DNA of 64,000 bases, taken from the NCBI GenBank assembly GCA_947625285.1, contig CANQNS010000004.1, forward strand, positions 1-64,000, read 5' to 3'. The notes beneath the pieces are model-generated. The model did no database searches. It was not told where the DNA came from and was given only the letters and a program-made list of their open reading frames with translations. Shown here one piece after another: positions 19,400-27,836 of the stretch (within the stretch, counting starts at the first letter, position 1; every line of letters starts with the position of its first letter). Origin of the DNA: an uncultured Oscillospiraceae bacterium (GTDB lineage: Bacteria; Bacillota; Clostridia; Oscillospirales; Oscillospiraceae). Made by a program: the position numbers and the translations under genes.

Positions 19400-20587
19400 C
19401 TATCGTTTCTCCGGTATATCTCTGGATAGAGACAGAATGATCCCCAGCTCCGCCATCTGCAAGAGCAAAGCCGTGCCTCCGTAACTGAACAGCGGCAGAG
19501 ATATGCCGGTGCAGGGGATGGAGTTGGTACACACGGCCACGTTCAAAATGACCTGCATAGCCAGGTGGGTGGTGATGCCCGCGCCCACCAGCGCGCTGTA
19601 CCGGTCCCGCACATGCATGCTCAGCCAGTAGCCCCGGATGATCAGCAGCGCGAAAAGGGCCAGGATCAGCATGGCGCCGATGAAGCCCAGCTCCTCGCAG
19701 ACCACGGAGAAGATGAAGTCGTTGTGCTCCTCGGGCAGATAAAGGTACTTCTGCCGGGAGTTGCCCAGGCCCAGCCCCAGCAGGCCGCCGGAGCCGATGG
19801 AATAAAGGCTCTGGACGATCTGGTAGCCCGCGTCGGAGGCGTCGGCAAAGGGATTGAGCCAGGCGGTGAACCGGGCGCGCACATAGGGAAACAGCGCGTA
19901 ACCGATGCCCAGCAGCGCCGCGCCGATGGTGCCGCCGCCGATGAACCAGTACAGGGGCAGTCCCCCCAGAAACAGCATCACCAGCGCGATGGCAAGGATG
20001 ATGATGATGGCGGACATATGGGGCTCCAGCACCAGCAAAAAGCACACCACCCCGATCACCGCCGCGAAGGGGACGATGCCGTAGCGGGGGGTGGACATCT
20101 TGTCCTTATACTTGCAGATCAGCACGGCGAAGAACATGATAACGCCGATCTTGGCGATCTCCGAGGGCTGGAAGGTGGTGAAGCCCAGGTTGATCCACCG
20201 GCGGGCGTTGTTGGCCTTCTCACCGATGCCGGGCACCAGCACCAGCACCAGCAGGGCCAGCGCCACCAGCATCACGATGCCGGAGATGTGCCGGTAAAAG
20301 CTCATGGGGAACCGGGAGCAGACGAACATCACGCCCACGCCGCACAGGGCGAACAGGGCCTGGCGCACGAAGTAGTAGGTGGCGTTGCCGCCGGTGGTGT
20401 CGGAGGGGTCGTAATAGGCCCGGGCGAAGCTGGCCGACAGCACCATGATCACGCCCACGATCAGCAGCAGCAGCGTGAGCATGGCAAAGGGCACGTCCAC
20501 CGAGCCCCGCTCGATGGAGTTATCGTAGGTATAGTCCGCCAGGCGGGTGTTTTCGTATGTTCCGGCGTTTTCGGCCTTGACCGCCAT
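19400..20587 (-). CDS. ftsW: SEDS glycosyltransferase FtsW
   Basis: Polytopic SEDS-family peptidoglycan polymerase of the septum, working with the adjacent transpeptidase. About ten membrane segments are visible. The family signatures NNARRWINLGFTTFQPSEIAKIG and the C-terminal NIAVCTNSIPCTGISLPLFSYGG-type region are recognisable, where the usual text is tG(i/l)PLPFiSyGG. A 40-residue hydrophilic N-terminus precedes the first segment. It lies between mraY and murG. Septal FtsW rather than RodA or SpoVE is inferred from position. Confidence 0.9.
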   Translation of the reverse strand: MAVKAENAGTYENTRLADYTYDNSIERGSVDVPFAMLTLLLLIVGVIMVLSASFARAYYDPSDTTGGNATYYFVRQALFALCGVGVMFVCSRFPMSFYRHISGIVMLVALALLVLVLVPGIGEKANNARRWINLGFTTFQPSEIAKIGVIMFFAVLICKYKDKMSTPRYGIVPFAAVIGVVCFLLVLEPHMSAIIIILAIALVMLFLGGLPLYWFIGGGTIGAALLGIGYALFPYVRARFTAWLNPFADASDAGYQIVQSLYSIGSGGLLGLGLGNSRQKYLYLPEEHNDFIFSVVCEELGFIGAMLILALFALLIIRGYWLSMHVRDRYSALVGAGITTHLAMQVILNVAVCTNSIPCTGISLPLFSYGGTALLLQMAELGIILSLSRDIPEKR

Positions 20588-20613
20588 ATCCGCTACCTCC
20601 TGTCAAGTCATCC

Positions 20614-21633
20614 TCACACATACCGTCCCACGCTGGAGAAAAACGCGGCGACCGCCCCCAGCAGGGAGATAAAGCTGAACAGCGCGACGATCTGGACTTC
20701 GGACCACTTGTGGCCCGTCCAGCCCCCCATCTCCAGATGGTGGTGGAAGGGGGCCATCTTGAATATCCTCTTGCCGTGGGTGAGCTTGAAATACACCACC
20801 TGGATGATGTCGCTGAGGGTCTCGAAGATGAACACCACCCCCAGGGGCACCAGCATCAAAGGCATATCCAGCGCGAAGGCCATGCCGCACACGGCCCCGC
20901 CCAGGAAAAGGCTCCCCGTGTCGCCCATGAAGCACTTGGCCGGGTGGAAATTATAGATAAGGAACCCGAAAAGGCCCCCGGTGAGCCCGGCGGAGAACAC
21001 CCCCAGGGAGCTGAACCGGCTGCCCCAGGCAAAGGCCAGCGCGGTGTAGCACAAAAACACGGGCACCGATACGCTGGCGGCCAGGCCGTCCAGTCCGTCG
21101 GTGATGTTCACCGCGTTCACCGTGCCCACCACGATGAAGGCGCACAGCACGAAATAGAACCACTCCGGCACATGCACCGTCACGTGCCAGAACGGCACGT
21201 ACAGCGACGGGGTCAGATACCCCTCCAGCCGCAGCAGGTAAAGCAGCGCCACCGCCACCGCCAGCTGCAATATGAACTTGGCCTTGGCGGACAGGCCCAG
21301 ATTCTGCTTCTTTTTCAGCTTCTCATAGTCGTCCAGGAACCCGATGCCCCCGTAAAACAGCGAGAACAGCAGCACGAACAGCGCGCCCAGCTCCCCGTCC
21401 CGGATGGAGGTGAGCCCGAACGACAGCGTCACCACCGTCACCGCCGCGATGAAGATCACGCCCCCCATGGTGGGAGTGCCCGCCTTGGACTTGTGCCAGT
21501 TGGGGCCGATCTCCTTGATCTCCTGCCCCGCCTTGATCTTCCGCAGCCAGGGCACGTATACGTGACCGATCAGCACGGCCACGATAAAGGCCGTGATAAA
21601 GCTCAGGATCAACCGCATCGTCATACTCATCAT
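20614..21633 (-). CDS. mraY: phospho-N-acetylmuramoyl-pentapeptide-transferase
   Basis: Integral membrane enzyme that makes lipid I from UDP-MurNAc-pentapeptide and undecaprenyl phosphate. GFLDDYEKLKKK (catalytic Asp pair), VNAVNITDGLDGLAAS and PFHHHLEMGGW are all present. It overlaps the murE stop by 4 nt (ATGA), so translation is coupled. The 339-aa length is normal. Confidence 0.96.
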   Translation of the reverse strand: MMSMTMRLILSFITAFIVAVLIGHVYVPWLRKIKAGQEIKEIGPNWHKSKAGTPTMGGVIFIAAVTVVTLSFGLTSIRDGELGALFVLLFSLFYGGIGFLDDYEKLKKKQNLGLSAKAKFILQLAVAVALLYLLRLEGYLTPSLYVPFWHVTVHVPEWFYFVLCAFIVVGTVNAVNITDGLDGLAASVSVPVFLCYTALAFAWGSRFSSLGVFSAGLTGGLFGFLIYNFHPAKCFMGDTGSLFLGGAVCGMAFALDMPLMLVPLGVVFIFETLSDIIQVVYFKLTHGKRIFKMAPFHHHLEMGGWTGHKWSEVQIVALFSFISLLGAVAAFFSSVGRYV

Positions 21634-23078
21634 CTGTCACTCCCGCGAAGGTGTTCCGCCACGATCTCCCGCTCGTCCATGTGGCGTTTGACGCCCTTGA
21701 CCTCCTGATAGGTCTCGTGGCCTTTGCCGGCCAGAACGATCACGTCCCCCGGCAAATGGTTGTCGATGGCCCAGCGGATAGCCGCCGGGCGGTCGGAGAT
21801 CACCTTTCTCGGCGCCTCCGGGGGCATACCCCCCAAAATATCCGCGATGATGGCCTCCGGGTCCTCGGACCGGGGATTGTCGCTGGTGACCACGCAAAAG
21901 TCCGCTGTCCCGGCGGCGATGGCCCCCATGAGGGGCCGCTTGGTCCGGTCCCGGTCGCCCCCGCAGCCGAACAGGGCCACCACCCGTCCGCCGGCCGCCT
22001 CTTTCATGGTCCTCAGCACCTTTTCCAAGGCGTCGGGGGTGTGGGCGTAGTCGATGACGACGGTGAAATCGTCCGGCGTGGGGACCACCTCTACCCGCCC
22101 CTTCACGCCGGCGGCCCGGCCCAGGGAGGCGGCGCAGTCGGCCAGGCTCAGTCCCAGCATCCCCCCGGCGGCCATGGCGGCCAGGGCGTTCGCCACGGAG
22201 AAGGACCCGGGTATAGCCAGACGCACCGGCGCCCGTTCCTGTCCCGCCCGGGCGGTGAAAGCCACCCCGTCGGCGGACAGCGTCACGTCCTCCGCCCGCA
22301 GATCGGCCTCCCGCCCCCCGGCGGAGAAGGTCACCGCCGGACAGGCTGCCCGGTCCATCATGAACGCCGCCCAGGGATCGTCGGCGTTGAACGCCGCCCT
22401 GTCACACCGGGAAAAGAGCAGGGCCTTTGCCCCGGCATAGCTTTCCATGGTCTTGTGAAAATCCAGATGGTCCTGGGTCAAGTTGGTGAACACCGCCGCG
22501 TCGAAGCGCACGCCGGCCACCCGGTCCAGGGCCAGCGCGTGGGAGGACACCTCCATCACCGCGTGGGTGCAGCCCTCATCCACCATCCGGGCGAACAGCT
22601 TTTGCAGGTCGTAGGACTCCGGGGTGGTCCGCTCGGTCTGGAGCTGCTCGTCCCCGATCCAGTTGGAGATGGTGCCCACCAGGCCCACCTTGGCCCCCAG
22701 CACGTCCTCCAGCATATGTTTTACCAGCAGCGTGACGGTGGTCTTGCCATTGGTGCCGGTGACGCCCACCATTTTCATTTTCTCCGCGGGATGGCCGAAA
22801 TACGCGCCGGAGACCAGAGCCAAAGCCTTCCGGCTGTCCTCCGTCACCACATAGGGCCCGGCCTCCGCCGGCGCGTGCTGGCACAGCACCGCCGCCGCGC
22901 CCTTTTCCAGCGCGGTCTGGATGAACCGGTGGCCGTCGCTCTGAAAGCCCTCCACCGCCACGAACAGGTCGCCGGTCCGCACCGCCCGCGAGTCGTAGCG
23001 GATGTCCCGTATCTCCGTGTCCGGGTCCGCCTGCATGGCGGTCACGGTCACGTCCGTCAACAATTCTTTCAGCTTCAT
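21630..23078 (-). CDS. murE: UDP-MurNAc-tripeptide synthetase
   Basis: Mur ligase that adds the third residue. GVTGTNGKTTV is the ATP loop near residue 110. The C-terminal TSDNPRSEDP motif contains DNPR, which is characteristic of enzymes that add meso-diaminopimelate, so a DAP-type wall is predicted. The 482-aa length is normal. No murF follows; mraY comes immediately. Confidence 0.95.
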   Translation of the reverse strand: MKLKELLTDVTVTAMQADPDTEIRDIRYDSRAVRTGDLFVAVEGFQSDGHRFIQTALEKGAAAVLCQHAPAEAGPYVVTEDSRKALALVSGAYFGHPAEKMKMVGVTGTNGKTTVTLLVKHMLEDVLGAKVGLVGTISNWIGDEQLQTERTTPESYDLQKLFARMVDEGCTHAVMEVSSHALALDRVAGVRFDAAVFTNLTQDHLDFHKTMESYAGAKALLFSRCDRAAFNADDPWAAFMMDRAACPAVTFSAGGREADLRAEDVTLSADGVAFTARAGQERAPVRLAIPGSFSVANALAAMAAGGMLGLSLADCAASLGRAAGVKGRVEVVPTPDDFTVVIDYAHTPDALEKVLRTMKEAAGGRVVALFGCGGDRDRTKRPLMGAIAAGTADFCVVTSDNPRSEDPEAIIADILGGMPPEAPRKVISDRPAAIRWAIDNHLPGDVIVLAGKGHETYQEVKGVKRHMDEREIVAEHLRGSDR

Positions 23079-23079
23079 A

Positions 23080-25377
23080 TCAGAATATCCCCGTTTTCGT
23101 CCAGTCGCTGAGCGTGACGGTGATCACCGTGCCGGGCGCCACCAGGGCTCCCTCCTCCTCGCTCTGGCTGACCGTCAGGATATAGTCGCTCTTCATCATG
23201 GTGCCCTCGCCCCGGACGTACAGACCGTACATCCCGGCGCGGACCCGGGCGATCTCATAGCTCAGACCCAGCAGGTCCGGCACCTCCACAGGCTCGGTGT
23301 CCGGCTGCTCGTCGCAGTACAGCACGATCTCGCTGCCGGCGGCCACCTTGGCGTTGGGAGCCGGCATCTGGGCGGTGACCGCCGCGCCGGAGCCCAGCGT
23401 GGCCTTCAGGACGAAGCCCGCGCTCTCCAAAAGCTCCTGCGCCTCCTGGGGGGTCTTGCCCACCAGCCGGGGCACCCGCTGGTCCACCAGGGCCTCCTCG
23501 CCCTCGCCGTACTCCGGGTCCACCCCCACATAGGGCAGCACGTCCCGCAGCACCGCGCCCACGGTAGGCGCGGCCATCTGGCCGCCGCTGGCTACCACGA
23601 TGCTGTCCGGGCCGGGGTTTTTCAGCAGGACCAGCACCGCCACCTGGGGATCGTCCGCCGGGGCGAAGCCCAGGAAAGAGCAGATATATTTCTTGTCCCC
23701 GTGGGTGGCCTCATAGACCACGTCCTCGGAGGTCCCGGTCTTGCCGGCCACCCGGTAGCCGGGCACATAGGCGTTGACGCCGGTGCCGTTTTTATCGCCC
23801 ACCACGGTCTCCAGGATGTCGCAGCAGGTCTTGCTGGTCTGCTCGCTGATGACCTGGCGGACCACCTTCGGCTCCCGCTGGCTGGCAACGGTGCCGTCGG
23901 CGTTGAGGACTTCTTTGACGAGATAGGGCTCCAGCAGATACCCGCCGTTCGTCACCGCGCTCACCGCCGTTATCAACTGGATGGGGGTGATGGTGAAGGT
24001 CTGGCCGAAGGAGGCGGCCGCCAGCTGGGACAGGTTGCCCTTATTGAAGAACACATCCTCCGTCCACCAGAGGCTGTCCGATTCCCCGGTCAGGTCCAGG
24101 CCCGTCCGGTCGAACAGGCCGAAGGCGTGGACGAAATCATAAAACTGTTCCGCGCCGATCCACTCACCGATGGTGACGAAGGCCACGTTGCAGGAGTACA
24201 TGGCGGCTTCCCGCAGGGTCAGGTTGCCGTGGCCGCCCAGGTTGGAGCAGTTCAGCGGGTCGGTACGGCCCAGCACGTCGATGCTGCCGCCGCAGAAGAA
24301 GGTGGAGTCGGTGGTAATCGCGCCGCTCTCCAGGCCCGCCGCCAGGGTGATGATCTTGAAGACCGAGCCGGGCTCATAGGTGTCGGACAGGGCCTTGTTG
24401 CGCCACTGGGCCTGCCGCTCCGCTTCGATCAGGGTCTCCCGCTCCTCGTCGGTGTGGATCTCGGCCCTGTCCACCCGCTCCTGGGCCTGCTCGCTGATAG
24501 TCAGATAGTCGTTCAGATCGAACCCGTCCAAAGACGCCATAGCCAGCACGCCGCCGGTGTTCACGTCCATGACGATGCCCGCCGCGCCGTCCTGCAGGTC
24601 GTACTGCTCCGCAGCGGTCTGCAGGTGGTTCTCCAGATAGTATTGCACGGTCTCGTCGATAGTCAGCACGATGCTCTTGCCGTCCTCGGCGTCGTAGTAA
24701 TCCTCAAAGTCCGTGAACATCATGTCCGTGCCGTAGGCGTTGGTGGCCCGGACGATACGCCCGTCCACGCCGGAGAGCAGATCGTCGTAATAAAACTCCA
24801 GCCCCGCCAGGCCGTGGTCGTCGGAACCCACGAAGCCCACCACATGGCAGGCCAGGCTCCCGTAAGGATAGTACCGTTTGCTGGCCTCCTCGATCTTCAC
24901 GCCCAGCAGGTCGTTCTCCTCCTTGAAGGCCCGGACCTGGTCGGCCACGTCGTCCTCCACCTTCCGGGCCACGGTGGAATACCAGCTGTCGGTGTGGGTG
25001 GTCTTTTCAAAGATCTCGTAATAGTCAATGCCCAGGATCGCGGACAGGCCGCTGGCGATCATGGCCGGGTCCTCGTCATACATGACGATCTCCGCGGGGC
25101 TTATGTAGATATTGCTCACCGACGCGCTCATGGCAAGGATGTTCATGTTCCGGTCGTAGATGGTGCCCCGCTTGGCGGGGACCGCCGTCTGCCGGAGCTG
25201 CTGCTCCACCGCCGCCGTCTCGTACATATCGTGGTCCAGGATCTGCAGCTTGAACAGCCGTGCGCCCAGAAGTATAAATGCAACTATGCCGCACACTATC
25301 ATGAGAAACAGTGTGCGGCGGAGCAGTATCGTGTTTTGTCCATCGGGCTGATCGGTCTGCCGGCGTTTGTTGAACAT
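23080..25377 (-). CDS. division-type class B PBP with two PASTA domains (FtsI/SpoVD-like)
   Basis: Transpeptidase for septal or spore peptidoglycan. One N-terminal membrane segment (about 22-44), a pedestal domain with KRGTIYDRN and the transpeptidase domain follow. The active-site motifs are YEPGSVFK (Ser of SxxK near 340), SCN (SxN) and VAGKTGTSE (KTG). Two PASTA repeats occupy roughly 625-765, starting VPRLVGKTPQEAQELL and VPDLLGLSYEIA. In the dcw position it could be the vegetative FtsI or the sporulation-specific SpoVD; two PASTA domains do not settle this. Confidence 0.92.
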   Translation of the reverse strand: MFNKRRQTDQPDGQNTILLRRTLFLMIVCGIVAFILLGARLFKLQILDHDMYETAAVEQQLRQTAVPAKRGTIYDRNMNILAMSASVSNIYISPAEIVMYDEDPAMIASGLSAILGIDYYEIFEKTTHTDSWYSTVARKVEDDVADQVRAFKEENDLLGVKIEEASKRYYPYGSLACHVVGFVGSDDHGLAGLEFYYDDLLSGVDGRIVRATNAYGTDMMFTDFEDYYDAEDGKSIVLTIDETVQYYLENHLQTAAEQYDLQDGAAGIVMDVNTGGVLAMASLDGFDLNDYLTISEQAQERVDRAEIHTDEERETLIEAERQAQWRNKALSDTYEPGSVFKIITLAAGLESGAITTDSTFFCGGSIDVLGRTDPLNCSNLGGHGNLTLREAAMYSCNVAFVTIGEWIGAEQFYDFVHAFGLFDRTGLDLTGESDSLWWTEDVFFNKGNLSQLAAASFGQTFTITPIQLITAVSAVTNGGYLLEPYLVKEVLNADGTVASQREPKVVRQVISEQTSKTCCDILETVVGDKNGTGVNAYVPGYRVAGKTGTSEDVVYEATHGDKKYICSFLGFAPADDPQVAVLVLLKNPGPDSIVVASGGQMAAPTVGAVLRDVLPYVGVDPEYGEGEEALVDQRVPRLVGKTPQEAQELLESAGFVLKATLGSGAAVTAQMPAPNAKVAAGSEIVLYCDEQPDTEPVEVPDLLGLSYEIARVRAGMYGLYVRGEGTMMKSDYILTVSQSEEEGALVAPGTVITVTLSDWTKTGIF

Positions 25378-25437
25378 AGGGCGTCTCCTTTGGGTGCGGC
25401 GGTATCGTCTGCCATCAATACCAGTATAATACCCTTG

Positions 25438-26028
25438 TCAACTGAAATATGCCTTGACGGAGGCAAGCAGGTCCGCCACGCCCAGGGAGAACATATCCGC
25501 GTCGTCTTTTTCGATGACCACGGCCTTGTCGGCGGAGGCCACGCCGGTCAGGTAGAACACCTGCTGGCTGTCGGGCTCCTGCATGCCCAGCACGTCCACG
25601 GCGTATTGCTCCACGTCCTTCAGGTTGAAGATCGTCTCATATTCCACGGTCAGCTTGTCCCGCTCCAGCTCCAGCGCGGAGATCTGATCCTCCAGCCGGG
25701 CGGCGGTGTCGGAGATGTCGGTGAGCCGGATCTGGGCCAGCAGCATCATAGTCAGCAGCACTACCGCCGCCGCCGCGCCCAGCATGGACAGCAATGACAG
25801 CCCCTGGTGGTTCTTCACCAGCACGGACCGGCGCACGTCCGGCCGCGCATCCTCCTTGATCCACTCCTGCTGGCGGGCGGCTTCCTCCCGGCGGCTGGGC
25901 TTTTCAAGGGGCTGGCCGTAAAGCTCCTCGTCGGTGTACAGGCCCGGATTGCTGAAATCATAGGCCATCGTGCCGTCCACCGCGCCGGTGACGAAGTTAT
26001 AGGATTTGAATGTCCTGACGTCTTCCAT
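25438..26028 (-). CDS. ftsL: FtsL-like septum formation protein
   Basis: Bitopic divisome protein assigned by position (rsmH-ftsL-pbp) and form. A charged cytoplasmic N-terminus of about 70 residues precedes one membrane segment (about 77-98). A heptad-like coiled coil follows (about 100-135, TAARLEDQISALELERDKL), and then an extracytoplasmic tail. At 196 aa it is longer than typical FtsL (about 100-120) because both the N-terminus and the post-coil tail are extended. Sequence identity to FtsL is always low, so the symbol rests on context. Confidence 0.75.
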   Translation of the reverse strand: MEDVRTFKSYNFVTGAVDGTMAYDFSNPGLYTDEELYGQPLEKPSRREEAARQQEWIKEDARPDVRRSVLVKNHQGLSLLSMLGAAAAVVLLTMMLLAQIRLTDISDTAARLEDQISALELERDKLTVEYETIFNLKDVEQYAVDVLGMQEPDSQQVFYLTGVASADKAVVIEKDDADMFSLGVADLLASVKAYFS

Positions 26029-26031
26029 GAC

Positions 26032-26958
26032 TCATACTTTCTCCGCTATACGCAGGCGGGCGCTCCTGGCCCGCGGATTTCCCGCCAGCTCCTCCCCGTC
26101 GGGGACAACCGGCTTTCGGGTGACGCTCCTGAGTGTTTTTACAAAGCCGCAGGTGCATACCGGGAAGTCCGGCGGACAGGTGCAGCCGTTTTCACGCTTG
26201 CGGATGGCCTCCTTCACCAGCCGGTCCTCCAGCGAGTGGAAGCTGATGACGAGAAGCCTTCCCCCCCGGACCAGCCGGTCCGGTGCCTGGTCCAGCATCC
26301 GCTCCAGCTGGCCCAGCTCGTCGTTCACCTCGATGCGGACGGCCTGAAAGCACCGTTTGGCCGGATGCTGCTTCTCCCGCAGCGCGGCGGCCGGCATGGT
26401 GGAGCGGATGATGTCCACGAACTGGCCCGTCGTCTCCACCGGCCCTCTCTCCCGGGCCGCCACCACCGCCGCGGCGATCCGTCCGGCGTACCGCTCCTCG
26501 CCGTACCGCCAGAAGATGCTGCGCAGCTCCGCCTCGGAGTACGTGTTCAGCACGTCCCGGGCCGACAGCGGCGCGCTCTCGTCCATCCGCATATCCAGCG
26601 GCGCGTCCTGCATATAGGAAAAGCCCCGCTCCTTATCGTCCAGCTGGGGCGACGATACCCCCAGATCGAAGAGCATCCCGTTCACCTTTTGGATGCCCAG
26701 GCTGTCCAGGATCTGGCCCAGGTCCCCAAAGCTGCCCTTCACCAGTCTCGCCTTGCCGCCAAAGCGGGCCAGCCGCTCCCGGGAAAAGGCCAGGGCCCGG
26801 TCGTCCCGGTCGATGCCCACCAGCATACCGCCGCCCAGCTTTTCCAGCACGGCCTCCGCGTGGCCGCCCATGCCAAGGGTCCCGTCCACATATATCCCCG
26901 AAGGGTCGATATCCAGGTAGCGGACACACTCCTGGAGCAATACGCTCTCGTGCCGCAT
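26032..26958 (-). CDS. rsmH: 16S rRNA (cytosine1402-N4)-methyltransferase
   Basis: SAM-dependent methyltransferase of 16S C1402, formerly MraW. HESVLLQECVRYLDI opens the protein, VDGTLGMGGHAEAVL is the SAM motif, DLGVSSPQLDDKERGFSY follows, and SFHSLEDRLVK lies near the C-terminus. The 308-aa length is normal. It overlaps the mraZ stop by one base (TGATG). Confidence 0.97.
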   Translation of the reverse strand: MRHESVLLQECVRYLDIDPSGIYVDGTLGMGGHAEAVLEKLGGGMLVGIDRDDRALAFSRERLARFGGKARLVKGSFGDLGQILDSLGIQKVNGMLFDLGVSSPQLDDKERGFSYMQDAPLDMRMDESAPLSARDVLNTYSEAELRSIFWRYGEERYAGRIAAAVVAARERGPVETTGQFVDIIRSTMPAAALREKQHPAKRCFQAVRIEVNDELGQLERMLDQAPDRLVRGGRLLVISFHSLEDRLVKEAIRKRENGCTCPPDFPVCTCGFVKTLRSVTRKPVVPDGEELAGNPRARSARLRIAEKV

Positions 26959-27374
26959 CAGAAGTCGAATTCCGTCATGACAGCCGCGATGTTCTCCGGC
27001 GACGCCTCGGCGTCACGCATGGCGGCCCACTCCTCGCTGTCCCAGAACTCCGCGTGGTTGTTGGAGCCCAGGACCGTGACGTTTTTCGTCAGGCCCGCCC
27101 TCTCCCGCAGGTTCTGCGGCAGCAAAATGCGCCCCTGGGCGTCCAGCTCGCACTTGCAGGCAAAGGCGTAAAGCGGGCGCATGGCCCGCTGCTTCACATA
27201 GGGCATGGCGTTCACTTTGTCAGAAAAGATCCGCCACTGCTCCGCGCTGTAGGCGCACAGACAGTGGTCCATGGAAAGCGTCACAAAAAACTCCGCGCCC
27301 AGCTCATCCCGCAGGCGCGCCGGGATAAACAGACGGCCCTTCGCGTCGAGAGAATGTTGAAATTCCCCTGTCAT
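26958..27374 (-). CDS. mraZ: transcriptional regulator MraZ
   Basis: AbrB-like double-psi-beta-barrel DNA-binding protein that controls its own dcw operon. Two DAKGR/DAQGR-type repeats are visible (SLDAKGRLFIPA and ELDAQGRILLPQ). I start at the ATG three codons into the track ORF because GGAGG lies 8 nt upstream; the earlier GTG overlaps that ribosome-binding site. TGGGG direct repeats lie immediately upstream, the expected MraZ target. Confidence 0.95.
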   Translation of the reverse strand: MTGEFQHSLDAKGRLFIPARLRDELGAEFFVTLSMDHCLCAYSAEQWRIFSDKVNAMPYVKQRAMRPLYAFACKCELDAQGRILLPQNLRERAGLTKNVTVLGSNNHAEFWDSEEWAAMRDAEASPENIAAVMTEFDF

Positions 27375-27408
27375 CCGGCTCACCTCCGTTCAAAATTGTG
27401 GGCTGTTG

Positions 27409-27433
27409 AAACACTTTTCCCCACTTCGCCCCA
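27409..27433 (-). promoter_or_regulatory. MraZ-binding direct repeats
   Basis: On the minus strand two exact TGGGG boxes (27429-27433 and 27419-27423) and a degenerate third (27409-27413, TGTTT) recur with 10-bp periodicity, each separated by 5 bp. This is the known MraZ box arrangement. They start about 11 bp downstream of the -10 element, near the transcription start, so bound MraZ would block initiation or early elongation. Confidence 0.8.
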
Positions 27434-27444
27434 CTTCGCTTTTT

Positions 27445-27473
27445 ATTATAGGGGCACACTTCGCAAATTGCAA
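27445..27473 (-). promoter_or_regulatory. dcw (mraZ) promoter
   Basis: Minus strand TTGCAA (27468-27473), 17-bp spacer, TATAAT (27445-27450), about 70 bp before the mraZ ATG. Confidence 0.75.
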
Positions 27474-27658
27474 GGGGAAATTTTCAGTTTTTTGCACTTT
27501 TATTCATGTAATTTTTTTCCAATAGTATTTTGACATTTGTGCCGCTACAACATCTAGTTTTGACAAAAAAGCGGCGAATATTTTGTTGGAAAAAATCCCC
27601 ACAGGATCTTCCGGACCGCCGAACGCCCCCTCTCGCCGGACGGCGAAAAAAGCAAAAA

Positions 27659-27675
27659 AGCGGAGAGTCTCCGCT
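27659..27675 (-). terminator. orphan leftward terminator
   Basis: AGCGGAGA/TCTCCGCT arms. On the minus strand the stem is followed by TTTTTTGCTTTTTT. No minus-strand gene lies upstream of it, so it either ends a small transcript or insulates the dcw promoter. Confidence 0.6.
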
Positions 27676-27716
27676 CCCCGCCTATACATTTAAATAATGC
27701 CGCTCCCGCCGGCCGC

Positions 27717-27752
27717 GCTGTGCCCCGGACAGGACCGGGACAGCATTTTTTG
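27717..27752 (+). terminator. orphan rightward terminator before the ABC operon
   Basis: GCTGT-CCCCGG/CCGGGACAGC stem followed by ATTTTTT on the plus strand, 85 bp before the binding-protein ATG. No plus-strand gene precedes it, so it may be an attenuator or the end of a small RNA. Confidence 0.55.
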
Positions 27753-27836
27753 CAAGGACATGAGCATACAACGCCATTTTCTTTGCGGCAAAAATCCTGT
27801 ATATTTAAAGTAGTAAATCAAGGAGGTATTTCCTGC

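Larger units (their letters stand above)
27474..27836. other. intergenic region between the divergent dcw and peptide-ABC operons
   Basis: About 360 bp without a credible gene. The only track ORF here (61 aa, minus) lacks a ribosome-binding site and a recognisable fold. The left part is AT-rich with two TTGACA-like hexamers. The right part holds two orphan terminator hairpins pointing in opposite directions. An unannotated small RNA is possible but not demonstrated. Confidence 0.4.

Noticed and set aside
16942-19440. 832-aa plus-strand ORF across murA and murG
   Set aside because: His/Gly/Ala/Arg-rich antisense shadow. The minus strand carries complete, recognisable MurA and MurG. The same reasoning removes 6059-8011, 11610-13703, 23002-25797, 39300-42059, 48117-51212 and 56794-58956.
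27504-27689. 61-aa minus-strand ORF upstream of mraZ
   Set aside because: No ribosome-binding site, no recognisable fold, and it spans the orphan terminator. Treated as non-coding.
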